A stretch of 64,000 nt of DNA from Ketobacter alkanivorans (GTDB taxonomy: Bacteria; Pseudomonadota; Gammaproteobacteria; Pseudomonadales; Ketobacteraceae): positions 4,469,990 to 4,533,989 of the forward strand of contig NZ_CP022684.1 of assembly GCF_002863865.1 (NCBI RefSeq). Reading direction: 5' to 3'. The position numbers were made by a program, and so were the translations under genes. The notes under the pieces were generated by a model. It was given only the letters and a program-made list of their open reading frames with translations. It made no database searches and was not told where the DNA came from. Shown in pieces: positions 26,691 through 35,299 of this stretch. Each line of letters starts with the position of its first letter. The first letter of the stretch is position 1.

Positions 26691-28111
26691 ATTGCCTCCA
26701 TCGCTTGAGCCATCTTGAATGCCTGTTTGACGTGCTCTACAGACTCTCGGTGATCTACCATAGTTGCCGGGTAGCCGGTCGTTTGTCGTTCAAAAGGGTT
26801 AGGATCAAATATTTGCTTTGGCCCCAACTGGCTAAGCTCAGGCACCCAATGCCGGATGAAATCACCTTTTGCATCGAATCGCTCTGCTTGTCTGGTGGGG
26901 TTAAAAACTCTGAAATAAGGCGCCGAATCCGCTCCTGTTGACGCCGACCACTGCCAGCCACCGTTGTTGGCTGCATAATCGCCATCAATCAGCTTTTGCA
27001 TAAAGTAGGCTTCGCCCAGATGCCAGTCGATAAACAGCTGCTTGGTTAAAAACATGGCGGTGACCATACGCAAACGATTGTGCATCCAGCCGATGGTATT
27101 CAGCTGTCGCATGCCTGCATCTACCAGCGGGAAGCCGGTTAGGCCTTCTTTCCATCGAGTGAAGTGCTCCATATCGCGTGACCAAGGAATCAGCGCGGTT
27201 TTTTGATTAAATGCCGCCCCTTTACTGAGTTCGGGGTAGTGACAGGAAAGATGCTTATAGAATTCACGCCAGATCAATTCGTTGATCCAGGTTAGTATGC
27301 CTTGACTACCGGAATCCCATTCGAAGTTGTTTGCAAGTAATGCCTGCAGCATGCAGCTGCGCACTGAAATCGCACCTACTGCCAGGTAGGGGGAGAGCTG
27401 ACTTGTAGCGGTAAGACTGGGGTGGTCTCGTTCATCCCGGTAGCGCTCTATAGCGGTTGCCGTAAATTCCTCAAGACGCCTGAATGCTTCTTGACTGCCT
27501 GGCTTCCAATACTGATTTGCGTCTACAGGGGCCTCCCAGGAAAGAATTTCTTCCGCTGAGGTCGACACTGCGTTGGTTTTGGGGCGGGCCGTTGGTAGGG
27601 GTAAACTTTGCAGGCCTGTTTTTTGTATTGTTTTAATCCAGGCGCGTTTGAAAGGCGTGAAGACGCGGTAAGGCTTCGATGCACCAGTTAATATATCTTG
27701 TGGAGACAGGATTGTTTGATCTTGAGAAAAGCAAATAGTAGATCCAATTTTATCAAGCTCCCGTGTAGCTTGATGGTCTCGAATTTGCTCATTAAGTTCT
27801 ATCTCACTGTTGGCGAACACCTGCCTTACGTTATGTTGTTGACAGAGTTTTTTGAGCAGAGCGACGCTGCTGCCGTAATCGCTGGCAAGTAACGCTACCA
27901 GCGGGATGTTCAACTTGGCCAAATCGTGTTTCAGTTCTACCAGGTTTTCCAGCATGAATCGCAACTTCACGCTTCCAGTATGATGCTTTCGATGCTGATC
28001 CGGTGTAAAGAAATAGAACGCAATAACGGGATCATTGCTCTCACTGGCTGCAATGAGAGCTGGGTTGTCATAGATCCTTAAATCGCTTCTAAACCAGATT
28101 GCGTTAGTCAT
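26687..28111 (-). CDS. phr: Deoxyribodipyrimidine photolyase (CPD class I)
   Basis: 474 residues. An N-terminal antenna-binding Rossmann domain starts 'IWFRSDLRIYDNPAL', and a C-terminal FAD domain carries 'LIWREFYKHLSCHYPELSKG', 'GFPLVDAGMRQLNTIGWMHNRLRM', 'DGDYAANNGGWQWSASTG' and 'FRVFNPTRQAERFD' in separate blocks. It splits cyclobutane pyrimidine dimers using blue light and reduced FAD. It is the best indicator that the block is light-linked. ATGA overlap with the SDR gene downstream; 24 bases after the DUF523/DUF1722 gene upstream. Confidence 0.95.
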   Translation of the reverse strand: MTNAIWFRSDLRIYDNPALIAASESNDPVIAFYFFTPDQHRKHHTGSVKLRFMLENLVELKHDLAKLNIPLVALLASDYGSSVALLKKLCQQHNVRQVFANSEIELNEQIRDHQATRELDKIGSTICFSQDQTILSPQDILTGASKPYRVFTPFKRAWIKTIQKTGLQSLPLPTARPKTNAVSTSAEEILSWEAPVDANQYWKPGSQEAFRRLEEFTATAIERYRDERDHPSLTATSQLSPYLAVGAISVRSCMLQALLANNFEWDSGSQGILTWINELIWREFYKHLSCHYPELSKGAAFNQKTALIPWSRDMEHFTRWKEGLTGFPLVDAGMRQLNTIGWMHNRLRMVTAMFLTKQLFIDWHLGEAYFMQKLIDGDYAANNGGWQWSASTGADSAPYFRVFNPTRQAERFDAKGDFIRHWVPELSQLGPKQIFDPNPFERQTTGYPATMVDHRESVEHVKQAFKMAQAMEAI

Positions 28112-28135
28112 ACTGTGAACCTTTGAATAGGGGTT

Positions 28136-29101
28136 TCAGTGAATATGGCTTCTAAGCCCAAGCTCATGGGGGTACGGTGCAAGGTAGAACTGATTAAGTG
28201 GGTATTGGTGCTGATCAGAACTGCGCTCGAAATGGTGCCGTAACAACGCAATGGGGACTATCAGCGGCACAATGCCAGTTCGATAGTCTTCTATGCTGTT
28301 GAGCAGCTCTTTTTTGTCTTGCTTATCGATGTTTTGCTTCAGGTAGCCCATAAGATGTTGGAGCACATTGCAGTGCTTGCCCCGCTCCGGTGGTGCTGAG
28401 ATTGCGCTCATCAAGGTTTGAATATATTCATCTGCGATCAATTCGATATCGCTGCTGCCAATGTCTGCAATCATTCTTCCCAAGGCTTTGTAAGCGTTGT
28501 AGTTGTGAGACATCAACAGATACTTATGACGGCTGTGGAAGTTGATGATGGCACTCGGAGTAATGCCTGCTTCTTTCAATGCTAACCAGCGTTGATAGGT
28601 GTATACCCTCATGATGAAGTTTTCACGTAAGCCGGCGTCGTTCAGTCGACCCGATTCCTCGACGGGAAGCAGAGGGTTAGCCTTGCGTAAGGCGGCGCTG
28701 AAGCGGCCTTCTGTTTTATTGATCGGGTTTCCGTTTGGCAGATACAGCTTAACTCCAAACACGCCGCAGCTGGGGGAGTTTGGTGTGGCGATGAAACCAC
28801 ATATCTGCTTGTGTGACTGGGTGAAAGAAGCGCCCTTTTCGGTTAGCGCATCGGTGTAGTCTTTGCTCGCATCGTCGGTTTCCAGCGCGCGGATGTCTCC
28901 GTCCAGGTCAACCAATCGGATGGGCTTTCGAGGCACACCCATGCCTATTTCTACCTCGGGGCAGGTGGGCACGAATTCGAAATAGTCCGCCAGCACGCTC
29001 GTGCAAAAGCGATTGTGCTTGTGGTCACCGTTGTACCTGACGTTGTCACCGAGCAGGCAGCGACTGATGGCTACGGGGATCTTTCTTTCTGGTATCGACA
29101 T
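28136..29101 (-). CDS. DUF523-DUF1722 fusion protein, first gene of the LitR block
   Basis: 321 residues. The N-terminal DUF523 half (about 1-150) has 'ISRCLLGDNVRYNG', 'PTCPEVEIGMGVPR' and 'FIATPNSPSCGVFG'. The conserved cysteines suggest a metal or Fe-S site. The C-terminal DUF1722 half (about 195-310) follows ('FHSRHKYLLMSHNYNAYKALG'), as in E. coli YbgA. This fusion usually neighbours photolyase genes; its activity is unknown. It is the promoter-proximal gene, 34 bases downstream of a strong -10 hexamer. Confidence 0.9.
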   Translation of the reverse strand: MSIPERKIPVAISRCLLGDNVRYNGDHKHNRFCTSVLADYFEFVPTCPEVEIGMGVPRKPIRLVDLDGDIRALETDDASKDYTDALTEKGASFTQSHKQICGFIATPNSPSCGVFGVKLYLPNGNPINKTEGRFSAALRKANPLLPVEESGRLNDAGLRENFIMRVYTYQRWLALKEAGITPSAIINFHSRHKYLLMSHNYNAYKALGRMIADIGSSDIELIADEYIQTLMSAISAPPERGKHCNVLQHLMGYLKQNIDKQDKKELLNSIEDYRTGIVPLIVPIALLRHHFERSSDQHQYPLNQFYLAPYPHELGLRSHIH

Positions 29102-29134
29102 GTTTGTTGTCCACTCTATGTCCTAGACGAGAAC

Positions 29135-29186
29135 ATAATAGACCTGTTTTTGTTGTTCTGTCAATGTCGTGTCCAAGAATTGTTTG
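29135..29186 (-). promoter_or_regulatory. Light-block promoter with overlapping CarH/LitR-type operator
   Basis: Minus-strand TTGACA (29164-29159), 18-base spacer, TATTAT (29140-29135): a near-perfect sigma-70 promoter. Overlapping the -35 are 11-base direct repeats: TGGACACGACA (29175-29165) and TTGACAGAACA (29164-29154), identical at 8 of 11 positions, plus a degenerate third, CAAACAATTCT (29186-29176). Each has ACA at the same phase, and the first two fit T-N-N-A-C-A. Known CarH operators consist of 11-bp direct repeats of this type covering the -35, so dark-state LitR would block RNA polymerase here. Inferred, not shown. Confidence 0.6.
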
Positions 29187-29224
29187 TAGTTGTCTTTTGT
29201 TCAGTAACGTGCTGAAAAATAACC

Positions 29225-29250
29225 AAAAAAAAGCCAGCGAGTGCTGGCTT
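29225..29250 (-). terminator. Rho-independent terminator of the 35-codon gene
   Basis: AAGCCAGC (29243-29250 read on the minus strand) pairs with GCTGGCTT (29231-29238) over a 4-base loop, followed on the minus strand by a run of eight T's (29232-29225). It lies 55 bases after the small gene's stop and insulates the LitR-block promoter from upstream transcription. Confidence 0.85.
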
Positions 29251-29304
29251 GAAGGGTTTGGCGGGAAAAAATGTCAGGTTTTGTACAACAACAGAGTAGC
29301 AAGG

Positions 29305-29412
29305 TTAAGCGAAATACATGTTCTCGAGGTATTCTTTCAACGCGCAGAAGCCCGCGGCTTGCTCTGGATGAGTGATTTCGAACAGAATGTTTGCAGATTC
29401 TTTGATGCTCAT
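29305..29412 (-). CDS. 35-residue small protein
   Basis: A complete short gene: GGAGG lies seven bases before ATG 29412, the frame runs 35 codons to TAA (29307-29305), and a strong intrinsic terminator follows. The peptide begins MSIKESANIL, continues FEITHPEQAAGF and ends EYLENMYFA; it is soluble, slightly acidic and probably helical, with one Cys. A sigma-70-like promoter lies about 75 bases upstream. I do not recognise the family. It reads towards the LitR block but is separated from it by the terminator. Confidence 0.7.
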   Translation of the reverse strand: MSIKESANILFEITHPEQAAGFCALKEYLENMYFA

Positions 29413-29484
29413 AACGTGCCTCCAGGCATATAAACGTAAAGAGTCGGACATTGCGAAGAATAGGGCGATGCAAATCGCGGTAAA

Positions 29485-29512
29485 ATAATAGTTCGCATAT
29501 TGTATACAGCAA
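29485..29512 (-). promoter_or_regulatory. Promoter of the 35-residue protein
   Basis: Minus-strand TTGCTG (29512-29507), 16-base spacer, TATTAT (29490-29485). A TGTATACA palindrome occupies the upstream part of the spacer. The predicted transcript starts near 29478, giving a 5' leader of about 65 bases. Confidence 0.5.
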
Positions 29513-29661
29513 CGCTCGTGCCAGCTTTTCCAAGAAATCTGTAAGGGATTGAATAAATTAGAAAAACCTTCTTCGTTTGGGAGGTGCTTGCTGTTTTCTC
29601 GTTTAGTGTGATGGTTTAATTGAGAGCAGGCAGTTCAGTGAGAGTTCACAAAGGGTGCGTT

Positions 29662-29994
29662 ATGGTAGGCCGATTATCAGTAGGATTACGTTGTTTCATG
29701 AAATGGTTTAACCGGATGGTGAGGTCAAGATTTTCCAAGGCGGGGGTGCTGGCTTTGGTGATTGCGTGCGTTGTGTTGCAGTCACCGGCGGTGATTGCCG
29801 CGCCTTTCTTGTTAGCGGAAGTTTCGGCATCTGATGCAGCCTCATTGGTGGTTAAAAAAACTGGTGGCAAAGTGCTTAAAGTGACGGAAGAGGAGCGCGA
29901 CGGGCGGTGGATGTATCGAGTGAAAGTCCTGCTTCCGCAAGGCCGGGTTAAAACCATAATGGTAAATAAGGAAACAGGCAGTGTTGGGGGGTGA
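29662..29994 (+). CDS. PepSY-domain periplasmic protein
   Basis: 110 residues from ATG 29662 (AAGGG six bases before); an in-frame ATG at 29698 would give a cleaner signal peptide ('VLALVIACVVLQSPAVIAAP'). After the signal comes one PepSY domain of about 60 residues ('SASDAASLVVKKTGGKVLKVTEEERDG' region, then 'YRVKVLLPQGRVKTIMVNKETG'). PepSY modules are often periplasmic inhibitors or ligands. It sits 6 bases before a response regulator and sensor kinase, an arrangement seen for sensor accessory proteins, so it probably modulates the kinase. Confidence 0.8.
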   Translation: MVGRLSVGLRCFMKWFNRMVRSRFSKAGVLALVIACVVLQSPAVIAAPFLLAEVSASDAASLVVKKTGGKVLKVTEEERDGRWMYRVKVLLPQGRVKTIMVNKETGSVGG

Positions 29995-30000
29995 ATTGGC

Positions 30001-30675
30001 ATGCGTATTTTAGTGGTGGAAGATGAACAGCATCTAAGAGACCAGTTGAACGTGGCGCTTACCAAAAAGGGGTACAGTGTCGACTTGGCAGCTGATGGTG
30101 AAGAGGGGCGTTATTACGCCAAAGAATACGCTTACGATGTTGCGATTATTGACCTGGGCTTGCCGAAAGTAAACGGAATAGAACTTATTCGTGAGTTGCG
30201 TGCTGACGATTTCAATTACCCGATTTTGATTTTGACTGCCAGAGGGCATTGGCAGGATAAGGTGGATGGCCTTGAGGCCGGTGCCGACGATTATGTGGTT
30301 AAGCCATTTGAGATGGAAGAGGTTTTGGCGCGTCTTAATGCTTTGATTCGGCGATCAGCTGGGCATGCCAAGCCGGTGTTATCGGTGGGTGGTATTGAAT
30401 TGGATACTGCCGGTCAGCAGGTTTCACTTAATGGTGATCGGGTAGAACTTACCAGCTTTGAATACAAAGTGTTGGAGTATTTGATGCTGCGCCCCGGAGA
30501 AGTGGTTTCCAAGACCGTTCTCACCGAGCATATATACGCCCAGGATTTTGATCGTGATAGCAATACCATTGAGGTTTTTATTGGCCGTCTGCGCAAAAAG
30601 CTCGACCCTGATAATCAGCTGAAGCCTATTGAAACCTTACGTGGGCGGGGCTATCGCTTCGCGCTGGGGTGCTAG
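30001..30675 (+). CDS. PhoP-like response regulator
   Basis: 224 residues. A receiver domain (1-115) with acidic pocket 'VVEDEQ', phospho-Asp in 'DVAIIDLGLPK' and switch Lys in 'VVKPF' is followed by an OmpR/PhoB winged helix (about 125-222; 'LTSFEYKVLEYLMLRPGEVVS', 'IEVFIGRLRKKL' in separate helices). Its sequence style and the PhoQ-like partner place it near PhoP/QseB. Targets unknown. Likely one operon with the PepSY gene and the kinase. Confidence 0.92.
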   Translation: MRILVVEDEQHLRDQLNVALTKKGYSVDLAADGEEGRYYAKEYAYDVAIIDLGLPKVNGIELIRELRADDFNYPILILTARGHWQDKVDGLEAGADDYVVKPFEMEEVLARLNALIRRSAGHAKPVLSVGGIELDTAGQQVSLNGDRVELTSFEYKVLEYLMLRPGEVVSKTVLTEHIYAQDFDRDSNTIEVFIGRLRKKLDPDNQLKPIETLRGRGYRFALGC

Positions 30676-30678
30676 GGT

Positions 30679-32001
30679 TTGCTCTCTTTGCGCGTCCGCT
30701 TTGTGCTGGTTGCCGCCTTGATTCTTGCAATGTTTTCCGTCAGCGCGGGCTGGATACTGCGGCAGTCTTTTCAGTCCAGTATCGCAGATCGGGCCAGCGA
30801 GCAACTTAAGTTGCAGCTGTACAGCTTCATAGCAGCCGCCGATTTCGAAAAGGGTGTTTTGCTGCTGCCTGATACATTAGCTGATCCACGTTTTAATCAA
30901 CTTAATTCCGGCTTGGTGGCCATGGTGTGGCATCAAGGTGAGGTGGTGTGGAAATCGGCTTCAGCCTTGTTGGAGCAGTTTCCAGAGGTTGAGGACTCTG
31001 ACCCTGGGCAGTGGATGGAGCGACAGGTACAAGATCAAAGTGGAAGCAGGTATTACCAGCTCAGTATTAGCGTTTATTGGGATGAGGATGCGCAAGCCCA
31101 ACCCTATACATTTGTTGTATGGGAGTGGGATCGACCTTATGTGGCACAGATTCGCAGTTTCGAAAACACGCTGTGGGTATGGTTGGGAGGATTGGTGCTT
31201 TTTTCTATTGTGCTGGTATTTATCCTGCTCAATTTGGGGTTTCGTCCATTTCGGCGTCTGGCCAGTGAATTGAATGGTGTGGAGCAGGGCCGTCAACCCC
31301 GGATCGAACGGATTTATCCTAGTGAAGTCATGCCGGTTGTGAGCAATCTTAACCAGCTAATTGAGCATGAGCGTGCCATGCGTGAACGCTATAAGAACAG
31401 TTTGGGCAATTTGGCCCATAGCTTGAAAACTCCTCTGGCCGTGTTAAAAGGACTGGATGACGCATCCGCCACGCCCGCGTTGCAGGAGCAGTTACAACGC
31501 ATGGATGACATCGTTAATTATCAGTTAAAAAGAGCAATTTCTGCTGTTCCTCAGGTAAGCGGGCAGGGTGCTGTATTGTTGGATATGTATACGCGCATGG
31601 TGGCAGTGTTAGGTAAAGTCTATGCCGAGCGTTCCATTGAGTTTGTTCAGGATATCAGGCCTGGTTTACGCATGCCCTGGGATGAGGGCGATACGTTGGA
31701 GGTGTTGGGCAACCTGATGGATAACGCGTGCAAGTACGGCGGCAGTAAAGTGCGTGTGACCGGGCGTATTTTGGCGGGCCAGATTCGTGTTACGGTAGAA
31801 GACGACGGCCCTGGTATTGCTGCCGGGGAAGAGGAAAGGGTGCTGAGTCGCGGTGTTCGCCGTGATGAGCGTGCCAGTGGGCAAGGAATCGGCTTAGCGG
31901 TTGTGTCTGATATTGTGAAGGCGTCTGGAGGTATTGTTCAGATTGAGCGATCTAAGCTGGGAGGTGCTCTCTTTTTGATATCCTTGCCGTTAAGTAGGTA
32001 A
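30679..32001 (+). CDS. PhoQ-like sensor histidine kinase
   Basis: 440 residues from TTG 30679, three bases after the regulator's stop; there is no nearby ATG in frame, so a TTG start is likely. Two membrane helices (about 8-28 and 165-187) enclose a periplasmic sensor of about 135 residues. The H-box 'NLAHSLKTPLAVLKG' is the PhoQ variant rather than the common 'SHELRTP'. N-box 'NLMDNACKYGG' and G-boxes 'DDGPGI' and 'GQGIGLAVV' follow. It likely phosphorylates the adjacent regulator and answers to the PepSY protein or to envelope cues. The 3' end overlaps the convergent hybrid kinase by 12 bases. Confidence 0.92.
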   Translation: MLSLRVRFVLVAALILAMFSVSAGWILRQSFQSSIADRASEQLKLQLYSFIAAADFEKGVLLLPDTLADPRFNQLNSGLVAMVWHQGEVVWKSASALLEQFPEVEDSDPGQWMERQVQDQSGSRYYQLSISVYWDEDAQAQPYTFVVWEWDRPYVAQIRSFENTLWVWLGGLVLFSIVLVFILLNLGFRPFRRLASELNGVEQGRQPRIERIYPSEVMPVVSNLNQLIEHERAMRERYKNSLGNLAHSLKTPLAVLKGLDDASATPALQEQLQRMDDIVNYQLKRAISAVPQVSGQGAVLLDMYTRMVAVLGKVYAERSIEFVQDIRPGLRMPWDEGDTLEVLGNLMDNACKYGGSKVRVTGRILAGQIRVTVEDDGPGIAAGEEERVLSRGVRRDERASGQGIGLAVVSDIVKASGGIVQIERSKLGGALFLISLPLSR

Positions 32002-34389
32002 ACCCTGATCGGTGTCGTAACTTAACCAACGGTTGATGGCCCCAATCAATATAGCTTGGTTAAACGGCTTTTTGATGTAATCGTTCATACCTGCCGCGAT
32101 GCAGTTCTCTCTATCGCCTGGGTTGGTGTTTGCCGTAACGGCAATAATTGGGATCGATGCATTGCGATTGTTGAGCAGCCTTATCTGTCTGGCTGCTTCA
32201 AATCCGTCCATAATCGGCATTTGGCAATCCATGAAAACCAAGTCGTATTCCCGCTTTTCTACCATGGCAACGGCTTCTTTTCCGTTACCGGCCGAGTAGA
32301 CCTGAAAACCCAGTTTTCGTAATTGTCCTTCCATCACCAGCTTGTTGACGTAGTTATCTTCCACCACCAGGATGTCGATGTTCTCGGGCTTAATCGTGTG
32401 GGATATCTGGTTAGCCTGACGGAACTGATCCTCTGCTGGTCGGAATGGCAGAGTCAGAACTACTTGAGTGCCTTCATTTACCACGGATTTGAATTCCAGT
32501 TTTCCTGCCAGGATGTTGACAATCTTCTGGCATAGCGCGAGGCCTATACCCAACCCGCCTTTGCGCCGTGTCAGCGATCCATCTGCTTGCTTGAATGAAT
32601 TGAATATGTCCGATTGCAACGATTCCGGGACACCGCAGCCAGTATCTCGAATCACAAACTGCAGCTTCTCTTGATCTGAATCCGTGGGTTGCAAAAGGCT
32701 GACTTCAAAGCAAACGCCGCCCTGATCAGTAAATTTGAAGGCGTTATCCAGTAGGTGATCCAACAGTAGTTTTAATTTGTCTTCATCCCCTTCCAGCGTG
32801 ATGGGGATGCTGCTATCCAAGTTAAAATCGAATGTAAGATCCTGCATGGAGGCTCTGCCACGATAATGCATTGCCATCTCTTGCAGGCATTCCTTAATAC
32901 GGAACGGGTAGTTGTTGGGTGTGGCGGTGCCTGATTCCAGTTGGGTATAGGTCAGTATGTTTTCGATCATGCCGATCATGTCCCGACTGGAGCGGCTTAT
33001 GGTGCTGAGATATTTGACTTGCTCTGTGTCCAGATCGGTGTGCTCCAGTAACTCATATGCACCGAAAATGCCGTTCATGGGGGTACGCAGTTCATGGCTG
33101 ACGGTCGATAGAAACTCATCCTTAAATTGGTTGCTGGCGGCTAGCTTGATGTTACTGTCCTCCAGTTTGCGTTTGGCATCTTGCTCTACCTGTATACGCT
33201 CAGCCTGCAGCACGTTGATGCGATCACCCAGGGCAAGGGCAAGTAGAACGGTTTCTACCAGGGCGCCCATGTGAACACTGAACAGCGTGAATTTGTTGAG
33301 AGGAAACACGCCAGAGATAGTAAGCACCCAGCAAACGGTTCCTATGATGACCGAAAGCCAGGCGATCAAAAAGAAACGCGCCGTTTTCAATCCGCTTAGC
33401 AAGCCTATTGTTCCGGCAGACAAGCCCACGAGGCAGAAAACCATGGTCAGGAGATTGGCGGAATTGGGCAGCAATACTTTGCCGTTCACAACGATCAGTG
33501 CGATATCGATGCCACCCATCAATATCAAAAATGAAAACGCTTTATGGTGCAGGGGCATGTTGTCCCGGGTTTGCAGGAACTTTTGACAGAACAGGGCCCC
33601 CATACACACACACAGCAATGTGAGGATAAAGTGGGTTTTATAGGATGCCAGCCATGCATTGTTCATGAACAGCAGTTCTCTCAGCAGGCCGTCGTGGGAT
33701 AAGGTCCACAAACCCAAAGAGGAGATATAGGCGACATAGTAAAGGTAGCTGGTCTTCTTGGTTGAAAAGTAGATAAACAGGTTAAACAGCCCCATTACCA
33801 TAAACGCACCATAGAACAGAGCGGATAAAGCCATCATGGTCCGTTCGCTCTTCATTTGATGGTTGGCGTCGCGCAGGCTCATAGGAACAAACAGGGGGGA
33901 GTCACTGCTGACTCTTAGATACAGTGTCTGGATGCCCTGAGATGCGGGTATCAGAAAGCAGGGGCGTGAACATTCGAGTGTGCTGGTGGGGCTGTCACCG
34001 TAGCCTGATTTTTGTTGGTCGACCAGCTCATCTTCAATGAAGCGAAACAAGCTTATATGTTTTAGATGGGGGTAACCCAGTTCCAGTACGACGTCGGAAT
34101 CGTGTGCATCGAAGTCCAGTTGAAAGCGAAACCAGTACACGGAGTGGGTGCGACCCAAATACGCTGTGTCAACGAAAAGCGGTTCGAATTGTCCGGCGAT
34201 ATCGGGGGAGCGGAGGTCTTCCACCAGGAGCGTTCCTGACGGATCTTCAAGCAACAGCAGGTGTCCGCCAAGACGCATGTCTTGAACGTTTTTTGCCCCG
34301 ATAGGAGCATAGTTGGAACTTGCGAGGCTGAAATTACAGCTAAGCAAAAATACCAGCAGCAAGGGTTGAATCAAAAGGATTCTCAACAT
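31990..34389 (-). CDS. Hybrid histidine kinase with 7TMR-DISM sensor
   Basis: About 799 residues from ATG 34389, where a signal peptide begins ('LRILLIQPLLLVFLLSCNF'); a TTG at 34440 would add 17 unneeded residues. Domains: DISMED2 extracytoplasmic sensor (about 25-165), seven membrane helices (about 180-390), HisKA with 'STVSHELRTPMNGI', HATPase with 'NAFKFTDQGG' and 'GGLGIGLALC', and a C-terminal receiver with phospho-Asp in 'DLVFMDCQMPIMDG'. No Hpt domain is attached, so the phosphoryl group must pass to a separate Hpt protein. This is the RetS/LadS architecture type. It is the second DISM sensor in this window. Confidence 0.9.
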   Translation of the reverse strand: MLRILLIQPLLLVFLLSCNFSLASSNYAPIGAKNVQDMRLGGHLLLLEDPSGTLLVEDLRSPDIAGQFEPLFVDTAYLGRTHSVYWFRFQLDFDAHDSDVVLELGYPHLKHISLFRFIEDELVDQQKSGYGDSPTSTLECSRPCFLIPASQGIQTLYLRVSSDSPLFVPMSLRDANHQMKSERTMMALSALFYGAFMVMGLFNLFIYFSTKKTSYLYYVAYISSLGLWTLSHDGLLRELLFMNNAWLASYKTHFILTLLCVCMGALFCQKFLQTRDNMPLHHKAFSFLILMGGIDIALIVVNGKVLLPNSANLLTMVFCLVGLSAGTIGLLSGLKTARFFLIAWLSVIIGTVCWVLTISGVFPLNKFTLFSVHMGALVETVLLALALGDRINVLQAERIQVEQDAKRKLEDSNIKLAASNQFKDEFLSTVSHELRTPMNGIFGAYELLEHTDLDTEQVKYLSTISRSSRDMIGMIENILTYTQLESGTATPNNYPFRIKECLQEMAMHYRGRASMQDLTFDFNLDSSIPITLEGDEDKLKLLLDHLLDNAFKFTDQGGVCFEVSLLQPTDSDQEKLQFVIRDTGCGVPESLQSDIFNSFKQADGSLTRRKGGLGIGLALCQKIVNILAGKLEFKSVVNEGTQVVLTLPFRPAEDQFRQANQISHTIKPENIDILVVEDNYVNKLVMEGQLRKLGFQVYSAGNGKEAVAMVEKREYDLVFMDCQMPIMDGFEAARQIRLLNNRNASIPIIAVTANTNPGDRENCIAAGMNDYIKKPFNQAILIGAINRWLSYDTDQGLPT

Positions 34390-34440
34390 GCCCCCCGGCG
34401 GTCTTTGCACGTAATGCGAAAGATCATGTTGGTCTGTCAA

Positions 34441-34685
34441 ATTGCATAAGTTGATGTAAGTGTAGTAAAAATTTTACACAGTGAGTTATTTAAAATGTTA
34501 TTTTTTGCACGTTTATTAGGCATTTGTTTCTAGTATTGGATACAGCTTGCTCGCGTAGCCGAAAAATACACAAAACAGGAAACTTGTTTACATTTTAATC
34601 CCCGGGTGTTTTGATTGACCCGTAAAGGTGAAGTTGTTCTCATTTTTATCGCTATATTTCTTCAACCAGCTTAAGGATGTTCTGA
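34441..34685. promoter_or_regulatory. Divergent intergenic region, AT-rich
   Basis: About 245 bases separate the hybrid kinase from the peroxidase/P450 unit. It is strongly AT-rich and must carry both promoters, but I found no clear -35/-10 pair or dyad. Confidence 0.3.
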
Positions 34686-35279
34686 ATGGACAGCGTTCAG
34701 GATTCTCGTTATCTGGGTGGTGTGAATGAAATCACCATCATCACGACAATCAAAAAAGGCAGAACCTCCGAAGGTGTAATGACCTATAAACAGAGGTTGC
34801 AATCGGTGCTGGACTCTATTCAGAACCGGGAACTCAAGGGTATTCCTACCCCGATACGGCTGGTTCAGACTATCCACTTTGCCCGGTGGGTGATTTGGAC
34901 AGACCCTGGCTCCGGGGAAGACAAGCTCATATTTACCTCCAACTACGACGGCAGTATGTGGCAATACTTGCGCGACTTTTCGACACTGATCGCGGACGAT
35001 ATTGATCGGGTGTGGAATAACTGCGTTGATTATCCTCAAGGAGGGTGTCGGGATTTCGATGCGTTCTGGCGGTATGTGACCTCGAACCAGGTGGAGACCA
35101 GTGCCTTTTACGCCGCTATCCCGGATGAAACTCTGATCAGAAGACAGTCGTTGCGCCGCTTTAAAGCCAATTTTGATCGGTTTCTTGAGGATCACCAAAC
35201 CAGAAAGCGCGATGAGCGTGCTTTTAATGAGGCTTTTGACCAGTTCGTGCTGGAAAATCAGAGTTATCTGAACCTATAA
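34686..35279 (+). CDS. Small partner protein of the DyP-P450 fusion
   Basis: 197 residues, soluble, no signal peptide. The core carries 'IHFARWVIWTD' then 'DKLIFTSNYDGSMWQYLRDF', a His/Arg- and Asp-containing pair of strands also seen in proteins that accompany haem peroxidases and catalases, and a Cys pair around 'NNCVDYPQGGCRDFDAF'. The tail is charged and helical. I cannot name a family with certainty. AAGGA precedes ATG 34686. Its stop is 20 bases before the fusion gene, so the two proteins are co-made and may form a complex. Confidence 0.7.
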   Translation: MDSVQDSRYLGGVNEITIITTIKKGRTSEGVMTYKQRLQSVLDSIQNRELKGIPTPIRLVQTIHFARWVIWTDPGSGEDKLIFTSNYDGSMWQYLRDFSTLIADDIDRVWNNCVDYPQGGCRDFDAFWRYVTSNQVETSAFYAAIPDETLIRRQSLRRFKANFDRFLEDHQTRKRDERAFNEAFDQFVLENQSYLNL

Positions 35280-35299
35280 CAAGAAACGGGAGTGCATTC

